In this document: piece after piece, positions 8,141-16,857 of the stretch | How the letters are laid out: every line of letters begins with the position of its first letter | Position numbering within the stretch: the first letter of the stretch is position 1 | NCBI GenBank assembly: GCA_905216145.1 | Contig: CAJMST010000004.1 | Location: 62,001 to 126,000 of the forward strand | Reading direction: 5' to 3' | Origin: an uncultured bacterium | Lineage (GTDB): Bacteria; Actinomycetota; Coriobacteriia; Coriobacteriales; Coriobacteriaceae | DNA length: 64,000 bases | Program-made: the position numbers and the translations under genes | The notes under the pieces: generated by a model | Seen by the model: the letters and a program-made list of their open reading frames with translations, nothing else | What the model was told of the DNA's origin: nothing | Databases searched by the model: none

Positions 8141-9502
8141 TTGTCTCGACTGAACAAAGGGGCCGCGGAGCAGCGTTTTCCACTGCCCGCCTTGCTCCAA
8201 AAGCTAGTCTGCGTCATGGCCGTGGCGCTCGCGCTGGTGTGCGCGGGGGCATATGCGCCCACGACCGCCCAGGCGCTTGAGACCGCAAAGATTACCGCCC
8301 GACCCAACACCGGTTCGGGCAGCGATGTGGTCGGCGGCACCGAGACGCGCATTACCTGGGAAGTTCAGGCCGATGCCGACGAGGAGCTGAGCGGTCTTTC
8401 TTTGACGTTTGTCGACGGCACGACATTTGGTACCGATGACACGCGATTGACGATGCTCTCGGGCGAGGACCTCATGGATCGTACGCCCATGAAACCCACG
8501 TGCACGGCTGATGGTCAGACGCTCAAGATCGACTTTGGCGAGACGGCGCCTGCCGGCGGCTTTTTCCGTGTCGAGGTTTATGGTGTGACGTTTCCCGTCG
8601 AGGGCGGCGATGAGGTCTTTAGCGGCACCTATACGCTCGCTGACGGGTCGACCAAGAAGATCTCCAAGATTCCGTCGGTGGAGATCAAGGGCGTGACGGC
8701 CTTCGATAACTTCCTGGCCGATCTTAAGGAGCAGCCGTGGGTCGAGGCCTGGAACTCCAATATGTTCCTGCGCCTGTTCTTGAACCCGGTCATTTTGGTC
8801 CAGAGCCTGCCGATCGTCTTCAAGGGCTTCCTCATGTCGCTCTCGATCGTGCTTGTGGCGTTTCCGCTGGCAATTCCCTTCGGTTTCGCCCTATCGCTCA
8901 TGCGCATTTCCAAGTCGCGCATCCTGCGCTGCCTTGCCGGTATCTACGTGAATATCATTCGCGGTACGCCGGCGTTCCTGCAGATCTATATCGCGTTCTT
9001 CGGTCTGCCGTTGGCCGGCGTCAAGGTTGATGACTATGTGCTCGGCGTCATCGTCATGGCCATGAATTCGTCTGCCTATCTGTGTGAGATCTTCCGTGCC
9101 GGTATTCAATCGATCCCCAAGGGTCAAAACGAGGCTGCTCGCTCTCTGGGCATGAATGCCTTCCAGACACTGCTCTACGTTATGATTCCGCAGACGTTCC
9201 GCAATGTTTTGCCTACGCTGACCAGCGAGTTTATCTTGCTTTACAAGGATACGTCGCTGCTTGCGGCCGTGGGTGTGGTCGAGATCGTCATGAACGCCCG
9301 TACCATCGTGGCCACGACGGGCTCCATCACGCCGTATGTGGTTGCCGCCCTGTTCTATCTGGTCATCACCCTGCCGCTCGCTCGCTTGGTGAGCGGTCTT
9401 GAGGCGAGGCTTTTGGGCACGGCCGAGACCAAGAAGAAGCGTCCCGCCAAGAGCGCCGGACAGGTTGTCGCGACGCCTGCCGATCACATCGCCGGTCTGT
9501 AA
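8141..9502 (+). CDS. Amino-acid ABC transporter permease with N-terminal extracytoplasmic domain
   Basis: 453 residues from TTG 8141, chosen for TAGGAG 6 nt upstream and because longer forms read through the terminator. Residues 18-45 form a signal-anchor helix. A beta-rich exported domain of about 160 residues follows (TRITWEVQADADEELSG...), then a His/Glu/Gln/Arg-type permease domain with about five helices and the EAA loop (EAARSLGMNAFQTLLYVMIP). Ordinary permeases of this family are near 220 residues, so the exported domain is an addition, perhaps assisting receptor docking (inference). It forms the membrane channel with the ATPase 12 nt downstream. Confidence 0.88.
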   Translation: MSRLNKGAAEQRFPLPALLQKLVCVMAVALALVCAGAYAPTTAQALETAKITARPNTGSGSDVVGGTETRITWEVQADADEELSGLSLTFVDGTTFGTDDTRLTMLSGEDLMDRTPMKPTCTADGQTLKIDFGETAPAGGFFRVEVYGVTFPVEGGDEVFSGTYTLADGSTKKISKIPSVEIKGVTAFDNFLADLKEQPWVEAWNSNMFLRLFLNPVILVQSLPIVFKGFLMSLSIVLVAFPLAIPFGFALSLMRISKSRILRCLAGIYVNIIRGTPAFLQIYIAFFGLPLAGVKVDDYVLGVIVMAMNSSAYLCEIFRAGIQSIPKGQNEAARSLGMNAFQTLLYVMIPQTFRNVLPTLTSEFILLYKDTSLLAAVGVVEIVMNARTIVATTGSITPYVVAALFYLVITLPLARLVSGLEARLLGTAETKKKRPAKSAGQVVATPADHIAGL

Positions 9503-9514
9503 GGAGGTCCTATC

Positions 9515-10267
9515 ATGAGCGAAACCAATAACTCGAACGAGGTCGTCGTCAGTATCAAGAACCTCCAGAAGGCCTTTGGCGACAACGTGGTCCTGCGCGA
9601 TATCGATCTGGATGTTCACAAGGGTGAGGTCGTTGTGGTCTTGGGCCCCTCGGGCTCGGGCAAGTCGACGATGCTTCGCTGCATCAATCGTCTGGAGCAT
9701 CCCACGAGTGGCTCGATTATCGTTGAGGGCGTGGATGTGTGCGCCAAGGGTGTCGACCTCAACAAGGTGCGTACGCATCTGGGTATGGTGTTCCAGCAGT
9801 TCAATTTGTTCCCGCACCTGTCGGTCAAAAAGAACGTCATGCTTGCGCAACAAAAGGTGCTCAAGCGCAGCAAGGAAGAGGCCGAAAAGATCGCCGTCGA
9901 GGAGCTGACCAAGGTCGGTCTTGCCGAGCGCATCGATTTTATGCCGAGTCAGCTTTCGGGCGGCCAGCAGCAGCGCGTTGCCATCGCCCGCGCCCTGTCG
10001 ATGAACCCGCACGTCATGCTCTTTGACGAGGCCACCTCGGCGCTCGACCCTGAGCTCGTGCGCGACGTCCTGGGCGTCATGCGTGACCTGGCGCACGACG
10101 GTATGACCATGATCGTCGTGACGCACGAGATGGGCTTTGCCCGCGATGTCGCCGACCGCGTCGTCTTTATGGACGGAGGCGTCATTGTGGAAGAGGGTAC
10201 GCCGAGCGAGGTCTTCGACCATCCTAAGAGCGAGCGCACCAAGGCGTTCTTGGGCAATATCTCGTAG
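9515..10267 (+). CDS. Amino-acid ABC transporter ATP-binding protein (GlnQ type)
   Basis: 250 residues. Walker [10 protein letters not shown] near residues 44-52, Q-loop FQQFNLFPH, signature [15 protein letters not shown], Walker [13 protein letters not shown], and H-loop VTHEMGF are all intact. It powers uptake by the permease immediately upstream. The start ATG has GGAGG 5-6 nt before it. A strong terminator follows at 10290, closing the receptor-permease-ATPase unit. Confidence 0.93.
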   Translation: MSETNNSNEVVVSIKNLQKAFGDNVVLRDIDLDVHKGEVVVVLGPSGSGKSTMLRCINRLEHPTSGSIIVEGVDVCAKGVDLNKVRTHLGMVFQQFNLFPHLSVKKNVMLAQQKVLKRSKEEAEKIAVEELTKVGLAERIDFMPSQLSGGQQQRVAIARALSMNPHVMLFDEATSALDPELVRDVLGVMRDLAHDGMTMIVVTHEMGFARDVADRVVFMDGGVIVEEGTPSEVFDHPKSERTKAFLGNIS

Positions 10268-10289
10268 CCGGTTGATGTAACTGCCGTTA

Positions 10290-10332
10290 CAAAAGAGCGG
10301 GGCTGGACTTGAATCCAGCCCCGCTCTTTTGT
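10290..10332. terminator. Strong bidirectional terminator
   Basis: Stem of more than 15 bp (ACAAAAGAGCGGGGCTGGA / TCCAGCCCCGCTCTTTTGT) between the plus-strand importer and the minus-strand flavodoxin. Confidence 0.9.
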
Positions 10333-10382
10333 AGGGATGGGGATGCGCTTTGATGCAGGCTCTCTTGGAGGCCCTGGGTTCG

Positions 10383-10802
10383 TTACGCGAGCTCGGCTCC
10401 GAGGGCCTTGCAAGCGGTCTCGCCCTCGTCGTCGGGCGCGTCGTAGCAGATGGTGGAGTCCACGACGTTGACGCCGGCCTCGTCGGCGTCGGCCTTCCAG
10501 TTGTCCATCCACTCGCCCTCGGCCCACGAATAGGAGCCAAAGAGGACGACCCTCTTGTCGCCGAGAGTCTCCTTGACCTCGTCCCACATCGGCTGGAACT
10601 CATCGTACTCGAGTTCCTCGGAGCCCATGGCGGGGCAGCCGAAGGCGATGGCGTCATAGCCTTCGGCCTTGTCTGCGGAGAAGTCGGCGCAGGAGATGAC
10701 CTCTGCCTCGGCACCCGCGGACGTGGCGCCTTCGGCGACGAGATTTGCCATGGCCTCGGTATTGCCCGTGCCGCTCCAATAGACGACGGCGATCTTGCTC
10801 AT
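10383..10802 (-). CDS. Flavodoxin
   Basis: 139 residues, the size of a short-chain flavodoxin. The FMN phosphate loop is VVYWSGTGNTEAMA (residues 6-19); later loops FGCPAMGSEELE and LFGSYSWAEGEWMDNW supply the isoalloxazine-stacking aromatic residues. It is a low-potential electron carrier that can replace ferredoxin under iron shortage. It lies 46 nt downstream of the DUF3793 gene on the same strand, so both are probably co-transcribed. Confidence 0.93.
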   Translation of the reverse strand: MSKIAVVYWSGTGNTEAMANLVAEGATSAGAEAEVISCADFSADKAEGYDAIAFGCPAMGSEELEYDEFQPMWDEVKETLGDKRVVLFGSYSWAEGEWMDNWKADADEAGVNVVDSTICYDAPDDEGETACKALGAELA

Positions 10803-10848
10803 GTTGAGTCCTTTCAGTTGTGCGGCAGGTTGCCGCGGCTTCTATGTT

Positions 10849-11553
10849 CTATCGGGTTGCCTGGGCAAGTTGCGCCAAGCTGCTGCCCTGCTGATAGACA
10901 AAGGTGAGGTATTGAGTGCAAGCGCGGTAGGCGTCAAACATCGCAAGCGCTTGCTCGACATTCGTGTAGACCTTCCAAGCTCCAAAGACCTTGTAGTTCT
11001 CGCCGCGCTGGACGATAAACTCGCGCACATCGTCGTAGGGATATCCGAGGAAGTAGCCTATTTCGTGCGGAAACTCGCAGGTGCAGTCGTTGCTGCAGCT
11101 AGCTTGCTGGGGTAGTGCGCATCGAGTCTGGCTACAGGCGCATTCCGCGACGTTATTGCTCGCGAGCGTGATGCGTGATGCCAAATGCACAAGGCATGTC
11201 GAAAGGTCTCTCGTGTCGTAGCCTTCCGAGGCGAGCGCCGTTTGGGCGCGAGGGTCTGCGAAATAGGTGGTGAGGCTTTTGGCTCGGTACATATACACGA
11301 GCGCTCCGCAGGGCCGCCAGACCAAAACACTCAGGTGGATACCGAACGGGTCAAGCTCGCGATTGCACTGGGCGATAACGTTGAGCAGGCGTGCTCGGCG
11401 CTCTGCGATGGTTTCGGTTGCGACCGAGCCGTCCCCGTGGGCGTAGGTGCCTGGATAGGTAAAGAGCGATGCCGGCTTGATGCCCGCGAGCGTGGGAGAG
11501 CAGTTGCGCACGACTGCCGCCTGAAACGTTGGGATGTCTATGGTTCGAGTCAC
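10849..11553 (-). CDS. DUF3793 family protein
   Basis: 234 residues. The diagnostic region is FPHEIGYFLGYPYDDVREFI near residue 155, followed by a cysteine-containing, helix-rich end. A cysteine cluster is visible before it (CACSQTRC and SCSNDCTCEF), which could bind a metal. The family has no established function but is often found beside flavodoxin in anaerobes, as here. The GTG start has AAGGAG in front. The promoter and a possible iron-regulator box lie at 11573-11618. Confidence 0.82.
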   Translation of the reverse strand: MTRTIDIPTFQAAVVRNCSPTLAGIKPASLFTYPGTYAHGDGSVATETIAERRARLLNVIAQCNRELDPFGIHLSVLVWRPCGALVYMYRAKSLTTYFADPRAQTALASEGYDTRDLSTCLVHLASRITLASNNVAECACSQTRCALPQQASCSNDCTCEFPHEIGYFLGYPYDDVREFIVQRGENYKVFGAWKVYTNVEQALAMFDAYRACTQYLTFVYQQGSSLAQLAQATR

Positions 11554-11572
11554 GGCGCTCCTTACGGATCTA

Positions 11573-11618
11573 ACTGTTAGCCTAGGAAAACTTATACACG
11601 AAAGTAAGCCTTGGTCAA
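11573..11618 (-). promoter_or_regulatory. Promoter with a DtxR/IdeR-like palindrome for DUF3793-flavodoxin
   Basis: Minus strand: TTGACC (11618-11613), 16-nt spacer, TATAAG (11596-11591), then CCTAGGCTAAC at the expected start of transcription. CTAGGCTAAC matches the core of the DtxR consensus (TTAGGCTAAC) in 9 of 10 positions, though the outer arms match poorly. Confidence 0.45.
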
Positions 11619-11682
11619 CAAAAAAGTTTGAAGAGGGAAACTAATTGACCGAACGGACATGATTTTGGGTTAAGATGGGGAC

Positions 11683-11695
11683 ACCCCATGGGGGT
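11683..11695 (+). promoter_or_regulatory. CsoR-like operator
   Basis: Palindrome ACCCC-ATG-GGGGT preceded by GGGG, 30 nt before the HMA-protein start. G/C-rich dyads of this form are the known sites of CsoR/RcnR-type copper or metal sensors. TTGACC at 11645 and TAAGAT at 11671 may be the promoter, with a long 20-nt spacer. Confidence 0.45.
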
Positions 11696-11726
11696 ATCTA
11701 GATAGTGCTACTTGAAAGGGGAACGC

Positions 11727-12110
11727 ATGAGCGACTTGCTCAACCCTGCGAATCTCATCGTGCTGGCCGTCATTGCCGTCGGCATGTTTTTTGGACTGCG
11801 TCGCATTGCCGCTTCGACACACGGGAAGAGTTGCTGCAGCGATGGTGCGAGCGGCAAGAAGGCCAAAAAGGTTGTTGTGGTGGATACCGATGCATCGCAC
11901 TATCCCTATAGCGATGAGCTGCTCATCGGCGGCATGAGCTGTGACGGCTGCGCTCAGAACGTGGCCAATGCCCTCAATGCGCTGGACGGCGTGTGGGCAA
12001 CGGTGACGTATGCGGATCACACGGCACGTGTGCGCTCTAAACAGCCGGTTGATCGTGGTGTTCTCGAGACGGCCGTGAAAGACGCGGGCTACTACGTCAT
12101 GACGCTGTAA
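11727..12110 (+). CDS. Membrane-anchored heavy-metal-associated (HMA) domain protein
   Basis: 127 residues from ATG 11727 with AAAGGGGA upstream. Residues 8-25 are a transmembrane helix (NLIVLAVIAVGMFFGL). A short linker with a CC pair follows, then an HMA fold carrying GGMSCDGCAQNV, whose CxxC binds Cu(I) or another soft metal. It resembles a copper chaperone tethered to the membrane. No P-type ATPase is next to it, so the partner is unknown. The CsoR-like palindrome upstream supports metal induction (inference). Confidence 0.8.
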   Translation: MSDLLNPANLIVLAVIAVGMFFGLRRIAASTHGKSCCSDGASGKKAKKVVVVDTDASHYPYSDELLIGGMSCDGCAQNVANALNALDGVWATVTYADHTARVRSKQPVDRGVLETAVKDAGYYVMTL

Positions 12111-12136
12111 GCGCCGCCCTGGATGCGCTTCCTTGG

Positions 12137-12574
12137 CTAGGCTCGTCCGCGCAGTTCGATGTCTTGGATGTCGTCGAAGTCGATGGCGATGTCTTTGAGC
12201 TTGAGGAGCTTGAAGGCGGGGAGCGCCTCGTCGAGGATGCCGGTGCGGGAGCGATGGCCGTACGTATCGTAATAGGTGACACGAACCAAGTCGCCACGTT
12301 TGAGACCCTCGAGCTTTTTAGAAAGTACGAGGGCTTTTTCTTCCGTGAGCTCACGTTTTGGCTCGACGGTGATTTCCTGCTTGCGCACGAGTTCGTAGTA
12401 TCCCGTGAGGGCGGCAAAGGGCATAAACTGTGCGGCGCGGTTGGCGCGCACGGCACCGTTGGCTGTGAGGTTGGGGTCGGCGGCGCGGCGTCTGCCCTCG
12501 GGGTCCGCCAGGCGCTCGAAGGCGGTCGGCGGGCGCACGGGCTGTTGTTTGGGTTTAGGCACGGTGTCCTCCAA
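12137..12574 (-). CDS. YolD-like protein
   Basis: 145 residues. The stretch RAAQFMPFAALTGYYELVRK (about residues 45-64) and the following beta-rich domain (GDLVRVTYYDTYGHRSRTGI) match YolD-like proteins, which accompany Y-family polymerases in Gram-positive bacteria. The gene overlaps the polymerase gene by 20 bp, so the two are translationally coupled. A regulatory or accessory role in lesion bypass is presumed. The N-terminal 40 residues are rich in Pro, Arg and Lys and probably unstructured. Confidence 0.78.
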   Translation of the reverse strand: MEDTVPKPKQQPVRPPTAFERLADPEGRRRAADPNLTANGAVRANRAAQFMPFAALTGYYELVRKQEITVEPKRELTEEKALVLSKKLEGLKRGDLVRVTYYDTYGHRSRTGILDEALPAFKLLKLKDIAIDFDDIQDIELRGRA

Positions 12575-14060
12575 CTTGGTCGTTGCGTTCGCGCGCGGTG
12601 GCGCCGGCGGTAAAGCTTAATCCCTTGACGAGCGCGTTCTTGCCGTACTTGCCTTTCACGGCCAGGACGGCGCGTGCCAGGTCGCGCTCGCGCTCATCGG
12701 CCTCGACATCGCTAAACAGATCGATAGTGGCAAATTCCTCGGGCACAAGATTGCCAAAGCCCAGGTTGATGCGCTTGACCGGTCGTTTAGGGTCGACGGT
12801 TTGCGCCCAGAGATCATCGAAATAGCCCATGATCTTCTTAAACGAATTGGTGCGCTCGGGTAGCTTTCGCGAGGCGTTGGAGTGCGCAAAGAGTGCGGCA
12901 TAGCCACCGCGCGGTTTGCCGCCATGCTCTCCCACAAAGATGCCATCGATTGCCTGCGCTTCGCGCACCAGGCGACGCCTTTCGTCATCGCGCTGGACGG
13001 GCTTGGGAGCACGGGGCGCGAGCCCGGGGCCGGCGGTTGCGGTGGGTTCGATGCTCAACGTGCTCGAGCGCAGGTGCCCACATCCGTCCACATATTGCGC
13101 TGTGCCGCTGGCGTCGAGGCGGCGTATGTCGGCACGCTCGCTCGCATAACCCACAAAGAGCGAGATGCTGTCGCAGACCACGTGCTTATCGACTAAGTCC
13201 AACACGGCGTTGTCGACCATCTCGCGTAAGACGGTGTAGGCTTGCTCGTAGGCATAGCCCTTCGAGAGCACCTGTCCTGTGGTGGTCGAAGTTGCTTGCG
13301 GGCGATAGGCTTGGATATCGGCGATGGTTGTCGGCTCGCGCCCGAAGGCATGGTCGATGAGATATTCGGCATTGACGCCGAGCTCGTCGTAAAGCAGGTT
13401 TTCGTCGAGCGCCGCGACGCCCATCAGATCGTAGACGCCGTATTTCTCGAGGCGGGCTGCCACGCCGGGACCGATGCCCCAGATATCGGTGATGGGACGA
13501 TGGGGCCAGATCTCCTTGCGAAAGGTCTCGTCGTCGAGTATGCCGATGCGGCTGGGTACGTGCTTGGCGGTAATGTCGAGCGCTACCTTGGCCTGGAATA
13601 GGTTGGGGCCGATGCCGACCGTCGCCGTGATGCCGGTGCGCGCGAGGACCTCGTCGCGCAGCGTGCAGGCGAACCCTTCCGCATCTGTGTGATAGAGGTC
13701 AAGATAGGGCGTCACGTCGATAAAGCACTCATCGATGGAGTAGACGTGCACGTCCTGGGGGCTGACGTATTCCAGATAGATACCGTAGATTTTCGCCGAC
13801 ACCTCCATGTAATGCTGCATGCGTGGTACGGCCGTGATGTAGTCGATGCCATCGGGAATTTCGAACAGACGGCAGCGATTGTGTATCCCGAGGTCCTTCA
13901 TGGCCTGCGTGATGGCAAGGCAGATGGTCGTGCGTCCGCGCGATTCGTCGGCAACGACCAGGTTGGTGGTGAGCGGATCGAGCCCACGGTCGACGCACTC
14001 GACGCTGGCATAAAACGTCTTGAGGTCGATGCAGATATAGGTGTGCTGCTCGTGCGCCAT
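12555..14060 (-). CDS. Y-family DNA polymerase (UmuC/ImpB/MucB type)
   Basis: 501 residues. Catalytic acids: Asp12 in CIDLKTFYASVEC and Asp110-Glu111 in YSIDECFIDVT. The helix-hairpin-helix region is DIWGIGPGVAARLEKYGV; the little-finger domain follows. It performs error-prone bypass of damaged template. The length is above that of DinB (350-420), in line with UvrX/UmuC relatives. It is expressed from a LexA-boxed promoter (14091-14133) together with the overlapping YolD-like gene. GGGAGG sits upstream of the ATG. Confidence 0.9.
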   Translation of the reverse strand: MAHEQHTYICIDLKTFYASVECVDRGLDPLTTNLVVADESRGRTTICLAITQAMKDLGIHNRCRLFEIPDGIDYITAVPRMQHYMEVSAKIYGIYLEYVSPQDVHVYSIDECFIDVTPYLDLYHTDAEGFACTLRDEVLARTGITATVGIGPNLFQAKVALDITAKHVPSRIGILDDETFRKEIWPHRPITDIWGIGPGVAARLEKYGVYDLMGVAALDENLLYDELGVNAEYLIDHAFGREPTTIADIQAYRPQATSTTTGQVLSKGYAYEQAYTVLREMVDNAVLDLVDKHVVCDSISLFVGYASERADIRRLDASGTAQYVDGCGHLRSSTLSIEPTATAGPGLAPRAPKPVQRDDERRRLVREAQAIDGIFVGEHGGKPRGGYAALFAHSNASRKLPERTNSFKKIMGYFDDLWAQTVDPKRPVKRINLGFGNLVPEEFATIDLFSDVEADERERDLARAVLAVKGKYGKNALVKGLSFTAGATARERNDQVGGHRA

Positions 14061-14090
14061 CCGAGCCTCCCATCAAACACATGTTCTTAT

Positions 14091-14133
14091 CGAATACCTG
14101 TTCGATAATACCCGCTCATCCGGACATCGTCAA
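14091..14133 (-). promoter_or_regulatory. SOS promoter with LexA box for the Y-family polymerase
   Basis: Minus strand: TTGACG (14133-14128), 17-nt spacer, TATTAT (14110-14105). Immediately downstream CGAATACCTGTTCG (14091-14104) matches the Gram-positive SOS box CGAACRNRYGTTYG at 12 of 14 positions. A second partial site, ACATGTTC, lies nearby at 14079-14086. Confidence 0.75.
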
Positions 14134-14134
14134 A

Positions 14135-14169
14135 ACCTGTCAAAAAGGGACTGGTTTGTTTTGGTAGGT
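14135..14169 (+). repeat. REP-like palindromic unit (GGGACNGG family), copy C
   Basis: ACCTGTCAAAA and TTTTGGTAGGT form the arms around AGGGACTGGTTTG. The same unit recurs at 14832-14895 (as a double unit) and at 52178-52212. Confidence 0.65.
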
Positions 14170-14245
14170 ATGGTCGTGCGGTTGGATCGGGTTTTAACGC
14201 AGCTCTAAAGAGTGCGAAACAGCTCGGAAAACCTCGCTTCGTAGC

Positions 14246-14821
14246 ATGAGCCTAACGATTGATACCGCCTATACGCACGGAAGGGTTGTGGAAAAGATGG
14301 TCAATTATGGGTTTGGTATGCCGACGCGCCTTGTTGCGGATGGAGACGTGGCTCGCTGGTGCGGACGATTGGTCGCTCACTACGGTGGCACCAAGGCGCT
14401 GGTTGTGCTGGGCGGTGACAAGCATACGCGCGATGAGCTTGTCTCGGCGGCACTTGGCTCGCTTGATCGAGCCCTACTCGAGCGTGTGCTTTTCCGCTGC
14501 GGCTCGTTTGAGGGCGACGGGGGAGACGAGCTGATCGACGAAGCCGTGGCCCTGGCGACCGACGAAGGCGTGGACTTTGTCCTGGCGATTGGCGATGCCG
14601 ATACTGCTGGCTTTGCGCGCGAGCTCGCGCGTCGCATGGCGGCGCTCGATGCCGGCGAAGACGGCTTTGTGCCTTATGGATGCATTGTCTCGGAGGGCAA
14701 GGTGCCTGCTGTCGTGGGCACCGGCGAGGTTCCCGTTTTTGCCATTATCGCGCCCGAACTGCTGGAGGGCATCGGGTCTCCTCTGCGTGAGTTACTCGGT
14801 AGCGTCTGCGCCGCGGCCTAA
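14246..14821 (+). CDS. Iron-alcohol-dehydrogenase-like N-terminal domain, stand-alone or truncated
   Basis: 191 residues. YGFGMPTRLVADGDVARWCG and HYGGTKALVVLGGDKHTRDEL resemble the nucleotide-binding N-terminal domain of NADH-dependent butanol dehydrogenases (family length about 385). The metal-binding helical C-terminal domain with its conserved histidines is missing. A GGGDSxxD-like segment is replaced by AIGDADTAGFA. Either a remnant or a reduced NAD-binding protein. No ribosome site stands out before ATG 14246; ATG 14297 is an alternative start. It is flanked on both sides by REP-like units. Confidence 0.6.
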   Translation: MSLTIDTAYTHGRVVEKMVNYGFGMPTRLVADGDVARWCGRLVAHYGGTKALVVLGGDKHTRDELVSAALGSLDRALLERVLFRCGSFEGDGGDELIDEAVALATDEGVDFVLAIGDADTAGFARELARRMAALDAGEDGFVPYGCIVSEGKVPAVVGTGEVPVFAIIAPELLEGIGSPLRELLGSVCAAA

Positions 14822-14831
14822 TATTTGCCAT

Positions 14832-14895
14832 AAAAGGACGGGTTATTTTTGGTTGGTAAAGCGTTTGACCTGCCAAAATAAGCCTGTCCCTTTTT
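14832..14895. repeat. REP-like inverted pair, copy D
   Basis: Two units in opposite orientation: AAAAGGACGGGTTATTTTTGG on the left and CCAAAATAAGCCTGTCCCTTTTT on the right, with a central TGGTAAA-GCG-TTTGACC. It is the same sequence family as copies C and E. It may also serve as the terminator of the preceding gene. Confidence 0.7.
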
Positions 14896-15020
14896 GATCG
14901 GTTGCCGTTTGGGGGCCGATTGGCAACGCTCGCTGATTGTAGTCTTGACCTGCGCTAGAATAGTGGCATCTGAATGTCCGGGCGCATGGAGGCGTGCGCC
15001 CGTATGCTGAGGAGGACTCT

Positions 15021-16715
15021 ATGGCAACTGTTGCCGCACCTATCGATGCTACGTCGACTGCCGCTTGGAAGGCACTCGAGGCTCATCAGGAGAAGCTCGA
15101 GGCCGAGGGTATCGACCTCAAGGCCTGGTTCGCTGCCGATGCCGAGCGCGTGAACAAGCTGAGCTTTGACGCCGGTGACCTGCACTTCGATCTGTCGAAG
15201 AACCTGGTGACCGATGAGACCGTCAAGCTGCTGTGCGATCTTGCTCGTGAGGTGAAGCTCGAGGAGCGCCGCGACGCCATGTTCTCCGGCGAGCACATTA
15301 ACACCACCGAGGACCGCGCCGTCCTGCACACCGCGCTTCGCCGCCCCGCAACCGAGAGGGGCCAGCTCATCGTCGACGGCCAGGATGTCGTCGCCGACGT
15401 GCACGAGGTCCTCGACCGCATGTATGCCTTCGCCGAGCGCGTGCGCTCCGGTGAGTGGAAGGGTGTTACCGGCAAGAAGATCGAGCACCTGGTGTCCATC
15501 GGCATCGGCGGCTCCGATCTGGGCCCGGTCATGGCTTACGAGGCTCTGCGTCCCTATGCCGACGCCGGTATCGACTGCCGCTACATCTCCAACATCGACC
15601 CCAACGACCAGGCCGAGAAGCTTAAGGGTTTGGACCCCGAGACCACGCTCGTGATCATCGTCTCCAAGACCTTCACCACGCTCGAGACCCTCACCAACGC
15701 TCGCGAGGTCAAGACCTGGATGCTCGAGCAGCTCAAGGCTCAGGGCGCCATCGACGGCTCCGATGAGCAGAACGCCGAGGCCGTGGCAAAGCACTTCGTC
15801 GCCGTCTCCACCGCACTCGAGAAGGTCGAGGCCTTCGGTATCGACCCCGCCAACGCCTTCGGCTTCTGGAACTGGGTCGGCGGCCGCTACTCCGTCGACT
15901 CCGCCGTGGGCCTGTCGCTGATCGTCGTGCTCGGCCCCGAGCGTTTCCAGCAGTTCCTCGAGGGCTTCCACGCCATCGACGAGTACTTCTGCAATACCCC
16001 GCTCGAGAACAACGCCGTCGCGCTGATGGGCCTGCTCAACGTCTGGTACGTCAACTTCTTCGGTTCCAAGAGCCACGCCGTGCTGCCGTACTGCCAGTAC
16101 CTGCATCGTTTCCCGGCCTACCTGCAGCAGCTCACCATGGAGTCCAACGGCAAGCATGTCCGCTGGGACGGCAGCGCCGTGACCTCCGACACCGGTGAGA
16201 TCTTCTGGGGCGAGCCCGGCACCAACGGTCAGCACGCCTTCTACCAGCTGCTGCACCAGGGCACCGTGGTGGTCCCGGCCGATTTCATCGCCTTCGCCAA
16301 TACCGCAAACCCTGCGACCGACAGCGGCCAGGATGTCCACGAGCTGTTCCTGGGCAACTTCCTGGCCCAGACCAAGGCGCTCGCCTTTGGTAAGACGGCC
16401 GACGAGGTTCGTGCCGAGGGCACGCCCGAGCAGATCGTCCCGGCTCGCTGCTTTGAGGGTAACCGTCCGACGACCTCGATCTTTGGCGACACGCTGACCC
16501 CGTTCGCACTCGGCGAGCTCATCGCCCTGTACGAGCACATCACGTTTGTCGAGGGCACGGTCTGGGGCATCGACTCCTACGACCAGTGGGGCGTCGAGCT
16601 GGGCAAGCAGCTTGCCAAGCAGATCACCCCGGCCTTCCACGACGACGCCGCCAAGGCCGAGCAGGACGCTTCGACCCAGGCGCTCATCGAGTTCTATCGC
16701 GCGCATCGCAAGTAG
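15021..16715 (+). CDS. pgi: Glucose-6-phosphate isomerase
   Basis: 564 residues from ATG 15021 (GAGGAGG 5 nt upstream; the longer reading frame has no ribosome site). It interconverts glucose-6-phosphate and fructose-6-phosphate in glycolysis. Signatures: [68 protein letters not shown] and a [10 protein letters not shown] motif with the catalytic region around it. Codon use is highly optimised, as expected of an abundant enzyme. Its last nine codons are duplicated, with only synonymous changes, at 20191-20217 (see the island entry). Confidence 0.95.
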   Translation: MATVAAPIDATSTAAWKALEAHQEKLEAEGIDLKAWFAADAERVNKLSFDAGDLHFDLSKNLVTDETVKLLCDLAREVKLEERRDAMFSGEHINTTEDRAVLHTALRRPATERGQLIVDGQDVVADVHEVLDRMYAFAERVRSGEWKGVTGKKIEHLVSIGIGGSDLGPVMAYEALRPYADAGIDCRYISNIDPNDQAEKLKGLDPETTLVIIVSKTFTTLETLTNAREVKTWMLEQLKAQGAIDGSDEQNAEAVAKHFVAVSTALEKVEAFGIDPANAFGFWNWVGGRYSVDSAVGLSLIVVLGPERFQQFLEGFHAIDEYFCNTPLENNAVALMGLLNVWYVNFFGSKSHAVLPYCQYLHRFPAYLQQLTMESNGKHVRWDGSAVTSDTGEIFWGEPGTNGQHAFYQLLHQGTVVVPADFIAFANTANPATDSGQDVHELFLGNFLAQTKALAFGKTADEVRAEGTPEQIVPARCFEGNRPTTSIFGDTLTPFALGELIALYEHITFVEGTVWGIDSYDQWGVELGKQLAKQITPAFHDDAAKAEQDASTQALIEFYRAHRK

Positions 16716-16747
16716 TCGCTGCTGTTAACGTATCGCGCCTTATAGTC

Positions 16748-16786
16748 AGGGGCCCGTATCCTATCGGATGCGGGCCCCTTTGCTTT
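16748..16786. terminator. Terminator after pgi
   Basis: AGGGGCCCG-TATC / GATG-CGGGCCCCT stem followed by TTGCTTTT. It also faces the minus-strand VirD4-like gene. Confidence 0.85.
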
Positions 16787-16857
16787 TGCCGTGGTCCCGG
16801 GGCGCACGGCCTTTGTGGAACATCGCCGGGGCGTCGCGCGCTGCGAGAACCCTGCGC

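Noticed and set aside
8891..10714. A 607-residue minus-strand frame opposite the ABC importer
   Set aside because: Crosses the strong terminator at 10290 and mirrors the permease and ATPase; no domains.
14955..16706. A 583-residue minus-strand frame opposite pgi
   Set aside because: Shadow of a strongly biased gene; pgi on the plus strand has all family motifs.
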